64,000 bases of DNA from Amyelois transitella (Eukaryota; Arthropoda; Insecta; Lepidoptera; Pyralidae): NCBI RefSeq assembly GCF_032362555.1, contig NC_083531.1:3286001-3350000 (forward strand). Direction: 5' to 3'. Positions 49,252 through 60,531 of the stretch are shown piece after piece (position 1 is the first letter of the stretch; the number at the start of each line of letters is the position of its first letter). Below the pieces are notes generated by a model. It had not been told where the DNA came from, ran no database searches, and saw nothing but the letters and a program-made list of their open reading frames with translations. The translations under genes and the position numbers were made by a program.

Positions 49252-52200
49252 TTCGATTCATATTTAAGCGAAAAAAGCCGTTTCGGAGGGGAACGAAAAT
49301 CGTGACACATCATACATATTTAAGCATAAAAAAATTAACTCACTCACTGATTTTCTGATTGACCAGCTACCCGCAGAAGAAACACCAGTTGAGGTGCCAG
49401 CACCGCCTGATGTCACACAGGAAGTGAGAATATCGTTCCCGGAAGTGAAATTCCCAACGCCTGAGATAAAGGTCATCATACAACCTGACGAACAGAAGGT
49501 GAAAACTTATTTTATATTATACATAATTATGATCACGTCTATATACCGTGCGGGGTAGACAGAGTCAGCAGCCTTGAAAATACTGATGGGCCACGTTCAG
49601 CTGTTTGGCTTAATGAAAGAATCGAGATTTAAATAGTGACAGGTTGCTAGCCCATCGCCTTTTAAGAGAAATCCCAAGTTTATAATCCTATCCCTTAGGC
49701 GCCTTTTACGACATCCACGGGGAAAGAGATGGAATGGCCCTTTTCTTTTTTCTATTGGTGCCGGGAACGGCATGGCACATTATTCCAATTCCCATGGGAA
49801 TTTTCAAAAAAGTCAACTTTGTTCATCCAAATTCATTGTGATATTGAAAGTTTACTCAACTATTAAAAGTAGGTTATGTTTGTGACTTAATTCTTGTTGT
49901 CATAGATAAAAGAGGAAGTCAAAGAGCCAGAAGTGCCACCTCCAGTGCCGGAAACGACGGAGGAGGAAGTTGTCGAAGAGGAAATAACGGTTACCGCTGA
50001 CGAAGAACCCGGGTATGTATTAGTAGACATACATACATACATAAAATCACGCCTCTTTCCCGGTGGGGTAGGCAGAGACTACATCTTTCCACTTGCCACG
50101 ATCTCTGCATACTTCCTTCGCTTCGTCCACATTTATAATTCTCTTCATGCGAGTTAGGCGGTTTCGGGTACTCTTGACCTGACCCTTTACCAGGACGTCC
50201 TTAATTTGATCAAGATACCCATCTCATTTCCCATAGACGTCGTAAGAGGCGACGAACAAACAGCCTCTTCAAGACTGACTGTTGGCTCTGTCTACCCCGC
50301 AAGGGATATAGACGTGAGTATATGTGATGGAGTATATCGCGAACGGGTAGACGTACCTACTTAAAAAAAAGTATATTCCCATTTCAGCCGCGAAGAGCCA
50401 CCAGTATTAGAAGAGACGGCGGAACCGGAAGTGGAGGAGACACCCCCACCCCCGGAGGAGGCCCCCCCACCACCGGAACCGGAAGTCGCGCCGCCGCACA
50501 CGATACCGCTGCCGCCGGAGCCCGCGCCGACTGGAGAAGTCATAGATGGTGAGTAATTTGACTTTTCCATCATCATCAGAGATTGATTTTATGTACTTGC
50601 ATCAATAATTATATCATAGAAAGCATAACATGGATAAGCCTCTTTTCCGGGATTCCATTTCAGTAGATGTCCGCGGGTAACATAGGACTACAATTCACGT
50701 GAACGAAGTCGGGGGAAAACAGCTACCACTGACATATTCTTCATCCATCCACTTGTAAAAATTCCGGAAAAAATCTTAATAATTTATAAATCCCGCAATC
50801 CCGGAGGCATGTCCATATTAATATATACGTTTCAGTTCATTGACCCCAATTCAATCTACCTATTCCGATCTCTGATCATCATCCACAATTCACAAGAATC
50901 CCAATTTAAGAAGCCTTTATTATTCTTTATTATTTAGTTATAACAATTTGTAAACCGAAATCAATTGCGTAGAACAGAACGTAATTCCTTCTTGGTGTTT
51001 CACATAAGTTATCATCACATTCTTCTTTTTCCTCCTGTCTTTAGTCCCGGTCGCATCCTCGCCACTCTGGAGAGAAGCCCGGGGTGAGCCTTTGACCATG
51101 GATCCTGGATTGGGTGAGTCAGGTGTTTACACGAAGCGACTCCCGTCTGACCTCCGCAACCTTTGCAGGGGAACCTGACCCTTATTGGATCGATCGTGGC
51201 AACCACACGGGTGGTGTATTTTATAGTTGTATAATACAATGCCGTGTGGTTCCCGGCACCAATACAAAAAGAATAGGACCACTCCATCTCTTTCCCATGG
51301 GTGTCGTAAAAGGCGACTAAGGGATAGGCTTACAAACTTGCGATTCTTTTTTAGGCGACGGGCTAGCAACCTGTCACCATTTGAATCTCAATTCTATCAT
51401 TAAGCCTAATCTGACGGCTGAACATGGCCTGTCAGTCATTTCAATACTGTCGGCTCTGTCAACCCCGCAAAGGATATAGACGTGATTATACGTACATATG
51501 TACAATTTAACAGTGCCGCTGCCCGAGGAACCTTCACCGGCCACTTTGGAACCAAGTGAAGAGCCGAAATCCGAGATGACGGCGCAAGATGTACCTGAGG
51601 AACAACAAAACGTTGGAGAAGTTAAGGGGGAAGATGACGATGTGAGTGTTTTAAATTTTTTTTTTTAATTAACTTTTCTAAGTGCCGTGTGGTTTCCGGC
51701 ACAATTCGAAAAAAGAAAGAATAGGACCACTCCATGGATGTCGTAAAAGGCGACTAAGGGCGATGGGTTGGCAATCTGTCACTTGGGCCAAATAGCTGAA
51801 TGTGGCCATTGAGTCTTTTCAAAACTGTTGGCTCTGTCTATCCCGCAAGGGATATAGACGTGACGATATGTATGTATGTATGTTAATAGGGATGTGGACT
51901 ATTTTTGGGAAAGTGTTTAAAACCATGCATAAGTACCAAATATAACCCAAACTATTTATTATTATTTTTTTATTTCAAGTAATTCCTTTAAAATAATTTA
52001 TTTAAAATTCCATTTAAAATATCGCGCCAAAACGCGGATACCTGTCAAACTGCCGCTGTGACGTCACGCGTTATAAAATATTGTCGAAGTTGTATGTATG
52101 TAATAGTTATTTCGTAGTTGTGTGATAATAATATGAATCCAAAATTTTATAAATATTGTGCGGTGCCGCAGTGTAAAAGTACAACTATTAAAACACCTGA

Positions 52201-55200
52201 AAACTGTTTATTCACGTTCCACGTACAAAAACGATGCGGAAAAAGTGGCTTCAATTAGCCCGTCGGGATCCGGCACTTGTATCTACACAAAGTAAAATGT
52301 ATTTCTGTGAGGATCATTTTGATGTAAGTTTGATAATATTTGTTACATTTACTTGTACATATTAAAATATTTTTTCTCTTCAAGTTTTCAAAGACGAAAA
52401 CTCGAATTTTTAGGTTAGAAATAATGTAAACAATGTTTCGTTCTTTCATTATAGTTGGCTAATGATATGGCAAAATCATATTATTTAGTTTTTACCTTAT
52501 AATTTAAAAATACCTACTATTGCTATAATAATGTATCTTGAGTATATTTCTTACATGGATGTCTTCACATTTCTAAATTCAGCAGAGCAGAAGTTACTAT
52601 TTGTTGCGAAGAAATTAGCCACCGTAAAGCAATCAATTCTTGGCAAATTTGAACTATCTGCCTTAATATATCCACTTTCCATTATGGGAAAGCCTTTAAA
52701 AATTTATTCAAAAAGATAATCGGACGAAAATCGCGGTAATAATATGATCCAAATATCAACAAAAACCATAATACTTGACAACGAAAATTCTTGTATTGCA
52801 ACGCGTGACATCACGCGTTTTGATTGGTGTTCATTGTCACGTGACTTGAGGGTGAAATATTTTATTACATTTTATTAAATAAAAAAATAATCCCTTGTTT
52901 ATTGAGGAAAATATTGTGTTTTTTATTATTTTTACTATAGAAACTACCTTTTCGTGGTAAAATTTTATACTTATTTGAGTACAGTCCACATCCCTATTTA
53001 AACACTTAATTTTGACAGCCTCTGTTGCGCAGAGTACGCTTGTGTATGACATCGCAAGACCCGGGTAGCCCATCGCCAAAAAAGGAATCCCAAGTTTGTA
53101 AGCCTATCCCTTAGTCGCCTTTTACGACATCAACGGGAAAGAGACGGAGTGGTCCTATTCTTTTTTGTATTGGTGCCGGGAACCATCCACTCAAATATTA
53201 AACAAAATAAAGTCAAAATTAAGTGTTTAAACTAAAAAAACAATATATATATACATATATTAATTTATATTAATTTCAAGGACTCAATTCCACTGAAGCA
53301 GATGTTGAAGGAGCCGCAGCCGGTCCAGGAGTCGCAGGAGTCGCGTGACCACGGTGACCACACCGAGACTGACGACGATACGCCCATGGAGGTAACACAG
53401 CTTCTTACCAGGTCATGGAAGGCTTTAGTGCCGCCATAGTTATTGTATACCCATGTCCAACCATTTATTTTAATTTTGACGAGATTTTATTTAAATTTTG
53501 ACGAGATTTTATTTTAATTTTGACGAGATTTTTTTTCGATTTTGGAGTCGCTTCGTGTAAAAACCTGACTCGCCCAATCCAGGATCCATGGTCACAGGCG
53601 CACCCCGGGCTCCTCTCCAGAGTGGTGGGGATGCAACCGGGACTTTAGTATGACAGAACAATATATTTATTTGCAACAATGATTTTGGCTGTATTTTTGG
53701 GATTCAGCATACAATCACGTCTATATCCCTTGCGGGTTAGGCAGAGCCAAAAGTCTTGAAATTACCACGTTCAGCTGTTGAATCTTAATTCCATCATTCA
53801 CTCTCAGTGAAGACTGTCGGCTCTGTCTGTCCCGCTAGGGCTATAGGCGTGGCTGTATATATATTACATACTAGAGGCCGCCCGCGACTTCGTCCGCATG
53901 GAAACCCTATCAATCCCGCGGGAACTCCGGGATAAAAAGTAGCCTATATGTTATTCTGGGTCTTCAGCTACCCACATACCAAATTTCATCGTAATCGGTT
54001 CAGCAGTTTTTGCGTGAAAGAGTAACAAACATCCATACTGACATCCTGACATACACACAAACTTTCGCATTTATAATATTAGTAGGATAACATCATACAT
54101 ATAAACTCATCATATGTAACTACATTTACATGTATATTTCGAGTTATATTATTTTTTATTAACATGTTTAATAGAATACCTTTCAGTTGAGCCGGGAGGA
54201 GGAGAAAGACGGCAAGAAGAAGAGAGATTATTCGCGCAAGAAGAAATCTGATTCTAGAAGTGAGTTTATTTTTTTTTATAGCCTTTTCTAAGTTCTTCCG
54301 CCCGCGCTAATTTAACGTCACCGGTTTGAATGAAACCTGGGAACTTATATAATAACGCCACATACGAATAGCAATGAATTTAGCGCCACCAACAAAAAAG
54401 AAATTAATATAGCGCCACCTACAAAAAGCGCCGATGTTAGTGCTACCTACAAAAAGCGCCGATGTTAACGCCGCCTTCAAAAAGTTCTGCTGTTAGCGCC
54501 ATCTACAAAAAGCGCCGATGTTAGCGCCACCTACAAAAAGTTCTTCTGTTAGCGCCATCTACAAAAAGCGCCGATGTTAGCACCACCTACACAAAGCGCC
54601 GATGTGAGCGCTACCTACAAAAGAATACAGGTTTTTCGCAAATGGAATCAAATTCTAATTAAAATAAATATATACGGGACAAATTGCACAGATTGAGTTG
54701 GCCTCGAAGTGAGTCCGAGACTTGTGTTACGAGATACTAACTCAACGATACTATTTTCATTGTGACCTGGCCGGGGATTGAATCCGGGTCCTATTGGTTC
54801 AAAGGAGAGAATCCCTATAGCTATAGCCCAAACGGGGTAGACATAGCCGACGGTCTTCACTGCGACGCCACATTCAGCAGCGAATGATGGAATTGAGATT
54901 CAATGGCTGAACGTGGCCATTCAGTCTTTTCAACACTGTTGTCTCTGTCTACCCCGCAAGGGATATAGACGTGACCACATGTATGTATGTATGTAACTGC
55001 GAGCATGTTCAAATTCAAATTCAAAATTTTTATTCATTATTATAGGATACTTGGTATCGCTTAATAATTGTCAAAACGTATGGTTTAACAACATTGGTTG
55101 ACGTCAAATAAACTACTTAAAACTAGGTTCACTGCCGCTTCCGAGGCGTCAGTGCAGAAGAAGCGGGTAACAAACTGCACTGCAGCATTTTCTTCAACAA

Positions 55201-58200
55201 CGTCAACTTCACAATATCAATTAAATTTAGAATAGAATGTGGACGAGAGAATACATTGTTCAGATTAATATAATTACGGTAAAACCCCCAATCATCGACA
55301 CTTTAACGCACGAACTCTAGTATTTTTACAATATTTGTTTTATTATTTTATCATATTTTGAAGTTTTCAGTAAAATTTTAGGGTATTTTGCATGATATAT
55401 TAAAGTAGAAATGAATGTGATGTAAAAATTTACAAGATATACCAATATAGAAATATGGTATTTTTGGCCTAATATTCGACTGGAGAAATCCAATTACCGA
55501 CAACCGGTTTTCGACATGTTCCAATAATCGAGATCTAGTCTAAATCGACATGTTCTATTTATGGACACCCAATATTTAACGGTGCATTAATCGTGCACCC
55601 AGCCTAAAATTTTCAAATGGTAGCTTTAAACCGAAAAAAGTTATGAGCAATAAACCTTACTCACCTCCTTAGTGATTTCACTAATAAAACTGGCTTTCCG
55701 TTAAAAACTTCTGCCGGTCGATATTTAAAGCTCCACCATTTTTTATCAAAATAACCGAATGTAGAAAGTGACACTTGCAATGAGAGCTGGATGAACCTTG
55801 TGTATAACCTATGCTTCGTTTACGTTCAAATACACAACATTAGTAGGTATATCCTTTTTTTATTTTACTTTTTATGTGTCGATCATTGGTGGTCTGTCGG
55901 ACATTGGGTACTTTACGTTATATGAGATTTTAATGAGCGTGTTGGGCAGCGTGCTCGGGGTCGGAGAGTGCGCCGGAGTCGCCGAGCGCGAGCGACGCCG
56001 AGCGGCAACACAGGCTGTGGAAGAAATCCGTCATGCTAGTGTATAGCAGGTAATGTCTATACTAATATTATAAAGCTTGATACGAACTCCTTAGAATGTT
56101 CCGAACTCCTTTGTAAAGGACAAACGTTTTGTAATTTAAATTAAGAAAAATAAGAAAAAATGAATGACAGTCTGTTTTGAGCCTGCATCATCTCTTCTTC
56201 ACCAGCGCAAATATTTTATTATTTTCAGCTTATTTCCTATAAAGCTGAAGAGTTTGTTTGTTTGAACGCGCTAATGTCAAGAACTAGTGGTCCGAATTGA
56301 AATTTTTTTTTGTATTGTATAGATTTATCGAGGAAGGCTTTATGCTATTTATCATCACGCTGTAACTATTAGGAGCGAAGAAATAATGGAGATTTGAAAA
56401 AAAAAACGGGAAAAATTATTCCTCCTTGAGGGCTTCAATGATGCCCAAAATGCCCATGTTGGGTCCGGGTCCGCTGGCAGCAGTTTATATCTAAAAAAAA
56501 TTCATTCAAAATTTAAATTCAAAACATTGGTTCAAATTCATTCATTTGTAAAATCACGGAATTTAATAATTCAATTTGATTTTATTTTTCTGGTAAAAGG
56601 TTATGCGCACACAAATACGCGTCATTGTTCCTGCGTCCAATCAGCGATGAGGAGGCGCCGGGCTACAGCATTGTGGTCAAAAGGCCCATGGACTTGACCA
56701 CTATTAGGAAGAACATAGATGCAGGCATCATCAGGTAAATTACCTGTTCTGTATTTGTTAGTTATACGTACCGTATAATATAGTCACGTTTATATACGTT
56801 ACGGGGTAGACGGAGCCAACAGTCTTGAAAAGGGTTAAGCTTTTTGGCTTGATGATAGAATTGTTATTCAAATAGTGACAGGTTGCTAGCCCATCGCCGT
56901 TAAAAAGAATCCCAAGTATGTAAGCCTATCCCTTAGTCGCCTTTTACGAAATCCATGGGAAAGAGATGGAGTGGTCCTATTCTTTTTTGTGTTAGTGCCG
57001 GGAACAACACGACACAGTTAGTTATACGTTCCGTATAATATAGTCACCTTTATATACCTTACGGGGTAGACGGAGCCAACAGTCTTGAAAAGACTGATAT
57101 GCCTCGTTCAGCTTTTTGGCTTGATGATAGAATTGTTATTCAAATAGTGACAGGTTGCTGGCTCATCGCCTAAAAGAAGATTCCGAAATGTATAATCCTA
57201 TCCCTTAGTCGCCTTTTAAGACATCCGTGGGAAAGAGAAGGTTTGTTATTACATACATACTCGTATTACATCGTAATAGGCATAGGTAATGACTAATTTT
57301 AGTTTAGATGTTTATTATTAATTTTATTGTGACGTGTGGTTCCCGGCACCAATAGGAAAAAGAATAAGACCACTCGCATCTCTTTCCCATGGATGTTTCA
57401 AAAAGTCCCGAAAACAGGCAATGTAACTTAAATATTATTATTAACAACTACCTAATATTTGGCTTAATGATAGAATTGAGATTCAAATAGTGACAGGTTG
57501 CCAGCCCATCGCCGTAAAAAATAAATTCCAAGTTTGTAACCCTATCCCTTAGTCGCCTTTAACGACATCCATAGGAAAGAGATGGAGTGGTCCTACACAT
57601 TTATTTTTTGTATTGGTGCCGGTAACCACACGGCACCTTAACAAAATTAAATTAACTAATAAATAAATATTTATCTAAATATGTATAATTCGTGTTTACA
57701 GAACAACTGCGCAGTTCCAAAGAGATGTTCTCCTGATGCTGTCCAACGCTTTGATGTACAATAGTAGTGAACACAGCGTGTATACAATGGCTAAGGAGAT
57801 GCACGAGGAGGTAATATTAAGTCATCTATCTATACTAATATTATAATTAAAAAGCCTTCCTCGATAAATGGTCTATTCAACGCAAAAAAAAATTTTTCAA
57901 TTCGAACCAGTAGTTTCTGAGATTAGCGCGTTCAAACAAACAAATAAACTCTCTCTTAAACTGAAGAGTTTGTTTGTTTGTTTGAACGCGCTAATCTCAG
58001 GAACAACTGGTTCGAATTGAAAAATTCTTTTTGCGTTGAATCGACTATTTATCGAGAAAGGATTTAGGCTATATAACATCACGCTGCAACTAAAAGGAGC
58101 AAAGAAATAATGGAATATGTGAAAAAACGGGGAAAAATATTCATCCTTGATTCACTCTTCTTTAAGTATTCAAAGAAAACAATACTTGATCACATTCATT

Positions 58201-58494
58201 CAACTTAGATACATATAATCACGTCTATATCCCTTGCGGGATAGACAGAGCCGACAGTCTGAAAAGGCTTAAAAAGGCCACTTTCAGCTGTAGAACTTAA
58301 TGTACTCTCAATTTGTTAAGAAAATTTGACTTATGTTTAAAATTTTCTCCGATGTTATTTTTCAGGCACAATGCCAGCTGGGCATGTTGTTGGCTGCGCA
58401 GGCGCACGCGGGACTGACCGCGACTCCGCTCGCGAGGAGAAAGAGGCGCCGGGCGGACTCGCCGACCATAGCCAAAAGACCTCATCTAACATGA
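41421..58494 (+). CDS. BRD8: Bromodomain-containing protein 8 (BRD8), 761 aa, 18 exons
   Basis: Exons: 41421-41605, 42479-42659, 44068-44254, 45103-45204, 45500-45646, 46245-46386, 47882-47978, 48340-48399, 49367-49498, 49906-50012, 50388-50548, 51514-51641, 53281-53391, 54187-54259, 55950-56049, 56600-56734, 57702-57810, 58366-58494. Phases agree and the sum is 2286 nt. The N-terminus (TWNIREQLCLASAVVRSGDQ, then NWMSVSRSLK, then DWYSQK) and ETPKRKKR followed by a coiled coil match BRD8, a subunit of the NuA4/TIP60 histone acetyltransferase complex. The middle (residues about 190-600) is acidic and Pro-rich. Residues about 620-725 form one bromodomain: LWKKSVMLVYSR, HKYASLFLRPI, VVKRPMDLTTIRKNI and NALMYNSSEHSVY with the acetyl-lysine-binding Asn. 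The C-terminus is basic (ARRKRRRADSP). The exon 15 start is the least sure; AG at 55940 would add four residues in frame. Confidence 0.93.
42675..43045. mobile_element. SINE-B pieces, BRD8 intron 2
   Basis: 42675-42850 (-) and 42895-43045 (+), parted by a short SINE-A remnant. Confidence 0.7.
44275..44512 (-). mobile_element. SINE-B, BRD8 intron 3
   Basis: Starts about 20 bp after the exon 3 donor. Confidence 0.8.
44655..44885 (+). mobile_element. SINE-A, full length, BRD8 intron 3
   Basis: Same A and B boxes. About 75 bp before it (from 44575) the flank GATTTGATGTGTTGGGCTTG is also shared with the copy at 10872, so both carry the same older flanking sequence or a composite element. Confidence 0.9.
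44885..45065 (-). mobile_element. SINE-B, head truncated, BRD8 intron 3
   Basis: Joined directly to the end of the SINE-A at 44655-44885. Confidence 0.8.
45212..45470 (-). mobile_element. SINE-B, full length, BRD8 intron 4
   Basis: Starts 8 bp after the exon 4 donor GTAAGTCT and fills most of the intron. Confidence 0.88.
45660..45728 (+). pseudogene. Decayed partial copy of BRD8 exon 5
   Basis: GTTGTCTATGCTCTTGGAGG and AGAACGCGCCATAGAG repeat the core of exon 5 (45500-45646) 14 nt after its donor, with an internal deletion of about 35 nt. It ends with a TAG and a GTAAGA. It looks like a failed tandem exon duplication. Confidence 0.65.
45888..46200. mobile_element. SINE-B (-) and LINE tail (+), BRD8 intron 5
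   Basis: SINE-B 45888-46120, then an RTE tail with GTAGTCTCTGCCTACCCC ending in ATGT at about 46200. Confidence 0.8.
46388..46915. repeat. 26-bp minisatellite abutting the BRD8 exon 6 donor
   Basis: The unit is close to GTGAATGTTGTTATCTTGTG plus AGAAAG, about 20 copies. The first unit starts inside the donor itself (GTATGTTGTTATTTTGTGAG). Confidence 0.97.
46970..47242 (-). mobile_element. SINE-B, full length, BRD8 intron 6
   Basis: Lies between the 26-bp array and the 116-bp array. Confidence 0.85.
47304..47881 (+). repeat. 116-bp tandem repeat ending at the BRD8 exon 7 acceptor
   Basis: Five units, with GCAG ending at 47419, 47535, 47651, 47767 and 47881 (spacing 116, 116, 116, 114). Each unit has TTTATTGCGAAACAGCCATG and ends in a T-rich run plus TTGCAG. 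The last GCAG is the acceptor of exon 7. Upstream copies would lead to an early TAA, so only the last one keeps the frame. Confidence 0.93.
48045..48292 (-). mobile_element. SINE-B, BRD8 intron 7
   Basis: Fills most of the 361-bp intron. Confidence 0.85.
48952..49217 (+). mobile_element. Helitron-like element, complete ends, BRD8 intron 8
   Basis: A|TCTATACTAATATTATAAAG to CGGGCACAGCTAG|T; a (TA)n run of about 14 units follows (49216-49243). Confidence 0.75.
49520..49780 (-). mobile_element. SINE-B, BRD8 intron 9
   Basis: Complete, tail 20 bp from the exon 9 donor. Confidence 0.85.
50030..50215 (-). mobile_element. RTE-type LINE tail, BRD8 intron 10
   Basis: Begins 18 bp after the exon 10 donor. 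Confidence 0.8.
51239..51500 (+). mobile_element. SINE-B, full length, BRD8 intron 11
   Basis: Its tail ends about 13 bp before the exon 12 acceptor. Confidence 0.85.
51681..51882 (+). mobile_element. SINE-B with internal deletion, BRD8 intron 12
   Basis: Its ATGT tail is the insertion point of the THAP element. Confidence 0.8.
51885..52999. mobile_element. Degenerate THAP-domain DNA transposon in BRD8 intron 12
   Basis: Ends are inverted: TAGGGATGTGGACT on the left and AGTCCACATCCCTA on the right, each next to TTAA or TTTAA. The interior encodes a THAP zinc-finger start. TTAA targets plus a THAP domain suggest the Kolobok group, but P-like elements also carry THAP. Most of the transposase is absent. 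Confidence 0.65.
52133..52323 (+). pseudogene. THAP-domain fragment, frameshifted
   Basis: ATG at 52133 gives YCAVPQCKSTT and LFTFHVQK; after a frame change near 52230 the next frame gives RKKWLQLARRDP, then MYFCEDHFD. This is the C2CH pattern of THAP domains (CxxxxC, then CxxH) with the conserved Trp. A donor GTAAGTTTG follows at 52324. It is part of the inverted-repeat element around it, not of BRD8. Confidence 0.7.
54385..54620. repeat. Degenerate about 27-bp minisatellite in BRD8 intron 14
   Basis: Units alternate GCGCCACCTACAAAAAGCGC and CGATGTTA with variants such as AAGTTCTTCTGTTA; about eight copies, more diverged than the other arrays here. Confidence 0.85.
54658..54800 (-). mobile_element. 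SINE-A fragment, BRD8 intron 14
   Basis: CGGGACAAATTGCACAGATT to a decayed B-box region. Confidence 0.7.
56052..56460 (+). mobile_element. Interrupted Helitron-like element, BRD8 intron 15
   Basis: TCTATACTAATATTATAAAG starts 2 bp after the exon 15 donor core; about 160 bp of other sequence then parts it from AAAGCTGAAGAGTTTG at 56240. Confidence 0.65.
56780..57640 (-). mobile_element. Three SINE-B copies in tandem, BRD8 intron 16
   Basis: 56780-57010, 57040-57240 and 57455-57640. The first two share the flank TTAGTTATACGTWCCGTATA, so they arose by local duplication rather than separate insertions. Confidence 0.8.
57827..58150. mobile_element. Two Helitron-like fragments, opposite orientation, intron 17
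   Basis: A reversed fragment 57850-57955 meets a plus fragment 57960-58150. Confidence 0.6.
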
Positions 58495-58665
58495 TAATAT
58501 ATCTCTAATAATATACAATTAAATTTGTTGTTGTTGTTTTATTTTAATTAGACTGTAGGAAGTATAGTTATAAAGTTATTTATTCCTACAGAAGATAGAA
58601 GGAGAAAAGAGGAGAGAGATAATCAGTTAAAAATCACTATATTACTCAAAGAATATCTATTTGAC

Positions 58666-58671
58666 AATAAA
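58666..58671 (+). promoter_or_regulatory. BRD8: Poly(A) signal of BRD8
   Basis: AATAAA 172 nt after the TGA. Confidence 0.55.
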
Positions 58672-58924
58672 AATATTTTTTACATAGGTATCTCTAACAA
58701 ACAAAATCATGGCAACCGTTGCTATGGCGTATACCAAGAAGGTTGCCTACAAGACTTTAGTTTAAAAAGTGCCTATGTTACATCTGTGTGATCTGTTCCT
58801 TATGTGGTCTAGGTGTGTACCAAAAGAGGATTTTCCGAAATTCCCGTGTAAACGGGATTCTTCGTTTATTATATTCGTCTTCCCTCGTCCTGTCGCTCAC
58901 CTCTCTGAGAGGTTATTCGAAAAA

Positions 58925-59095
58925 GCGGCCCCTACTCTCGTAGCATGACACGCGCGACGCCGTTTCCGTCGCGCGAAAAACTACCGCTGTCCCTTTTCAT
59001 GTCAAAATATAAAGCAAAACGGCCATAGTTTTTTAACGTGAAAAAATGGCGTCGCGCTTGCCATGCTCGGGGGGAGGGGCCGCCTTTTAGTTATT
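58925..59095. mobile_element. MITE-like element with inverted ends
   Basis: GGCCCCTACTCTCGTAGCAT on the left against GAGCATGGCAAGCGCGACGCC (reverse strand, in parts) on the right; both contain GCGCGACGCC. A relative with GACGCCGTATCTGTC lies at about 12155-12300. Confidence 0.55.
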
Positions 59096-59627
59096 GAGAT
59101 TGGATATCCAAGTTCTTTCCCGCATAAAAGCATCGATTAGCACGGAAACTAGTGTAGATCTCAGAAAATAGTCTTTGGTACCTTCCAGAAGTAGGATTTA
59201 AATCTGCAGAGTTAGCTACACCGTAAATGTGGTGGCTTTCATTTATGATACTATCTTTCGCCCGCGCGTAAAAAACCCTGTCCTGCGTATCTCGAACTCC
59301 ACGCTTTTTGTATCAGAGATCATTTAAGACATACAAACACACTTTTACATTTATTATATTAGTACTATAGATTATAGGTGTGTGTGTCTTTTACGGGGGA
59401 TTGCCCGAAGCATATCACCCGATAGAAGACTTATCGACTATCGTGCAAAGATATGAGCTTAGCTGTGTGATAAGATAATGTGTCGCAAATTATTTTGCTT
59501 GAAGTTTGGCTCAACAGTTGCCGCGTGTCTAGCTAGAAATAAACAATTGTAAAGACAGTGGAAATTGTAGAAATTGAAACAAAAAATATTTTGCTCTATT
59601 TAGGTAAGTAAAAATACATTAAATTAC

Positions 59628-59805
59628 TTATGCCTTCCCGGAAGGATAGGCAGTAACTACATCTTTCCACTTGGCACTCCCAATGCATACTTTTTGCCAG
59701 AACCTCTCCGATTTGATCAAGGTACGTTCATCTATGCCTTCCCACTTTTAACGTTTATTCTTACCGCGTTCTCTTTACACGACCCAATCATCTAAGCATT
59801 CTATT
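59628..59805 (-). mobile_element. Old RTE-type LINE tail, intergenic
   Basis: The same order of blocks as the other copies, but strongly diverged and without the ATGT tail. Confidence 0.6.
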
Positions 59806-60531
59806 CATCTTATTAAAAAAAATAACAGAAGTCCATAAAAAACATTAAAGTAAGTGCTGTCAACTCGGCCCTTACAGCGCCAATTTTGGCTTCTTTTGAC
59901 CCCACATTCAGTTACATGACGATTTTTATTTTAAAAACATATATCATAAAATGTCAGGCAATTTTAAGGCGAAAATCATCAAAATTTTCTGAAAATCCTT
60001 TAGCGCTTTTTAGAGCCCGTACTTATTTATTGGAGACAGTTGGCAACAGTGGGGAAGACAAATTTGTTTACAAATGTCAAATCTATAAGTAAAATGTGTT
60101 ATAACGGATAGATTTTCGTTCGATTCAAATATTTTTTGCGAAAACAAAAGAAGTGAAATAAACTTTTTCGAATATTGACTTAAAATTTTATTGTCACAGG
60201 GTTTGTATTTCGAATGTTCAATGCGTTCCATTCATAATAGTATGTAATTATTTTTACGGTGTTATGTTATTGTAAGATAATAAAATTTTATACTGTTTAC
60301 CTTAACCTAACCTGTTACCTTAACATCATAATTTATTAGAAAAAAAAGAAAAACAAACAGAATCTATTTTTTTTTAAATAGTATAGTATGTTTAAACCTA
60401 CAATACTACTTCATACCACATAGTACATACTACCTTATTACCACATTTTTTTTTATTTTACTTATTTTTGTTTTAACACCTTATTAATAGGTACACTATT
60501 ATTACGTACAGTTATTTAAATCTTAAAATAA

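Larger units (their letters stand above)
55950..57810 (+). other. BRD8: BRD8 bromodomain exons 15-17
   Basis: Exon 15 carries helix Z (RLWKKSVMLVY), exon 16 the ZA loop and helix A (GYSIVVKRPMDL), exon 17 helices B and C with the conserved MYNSS. Introns of about 550 and 970 bp between them hold a Helitron-like insertion and three minus-oriented SINE-B copies. Confidence 0.9.
58672..60531. other. Intergenic after BRD8
   Basis: Contains a MITE-like element, an old LINE tail and a family-C remnant (59105-59235). 59820-60530 is AT-rich with no recognisable element and should include the promoter of the small gene at 60532. Confidence 0.5.

Noticed and set aside
55798..56046. 82-residue frame ending ERERRRAATQAVEEIRHASV
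   Set aside because: Out-of-frame shadow of BRD8 exon 15; the phase-correct frame gives the bromodomain start RLWKKSVMLVYSR.
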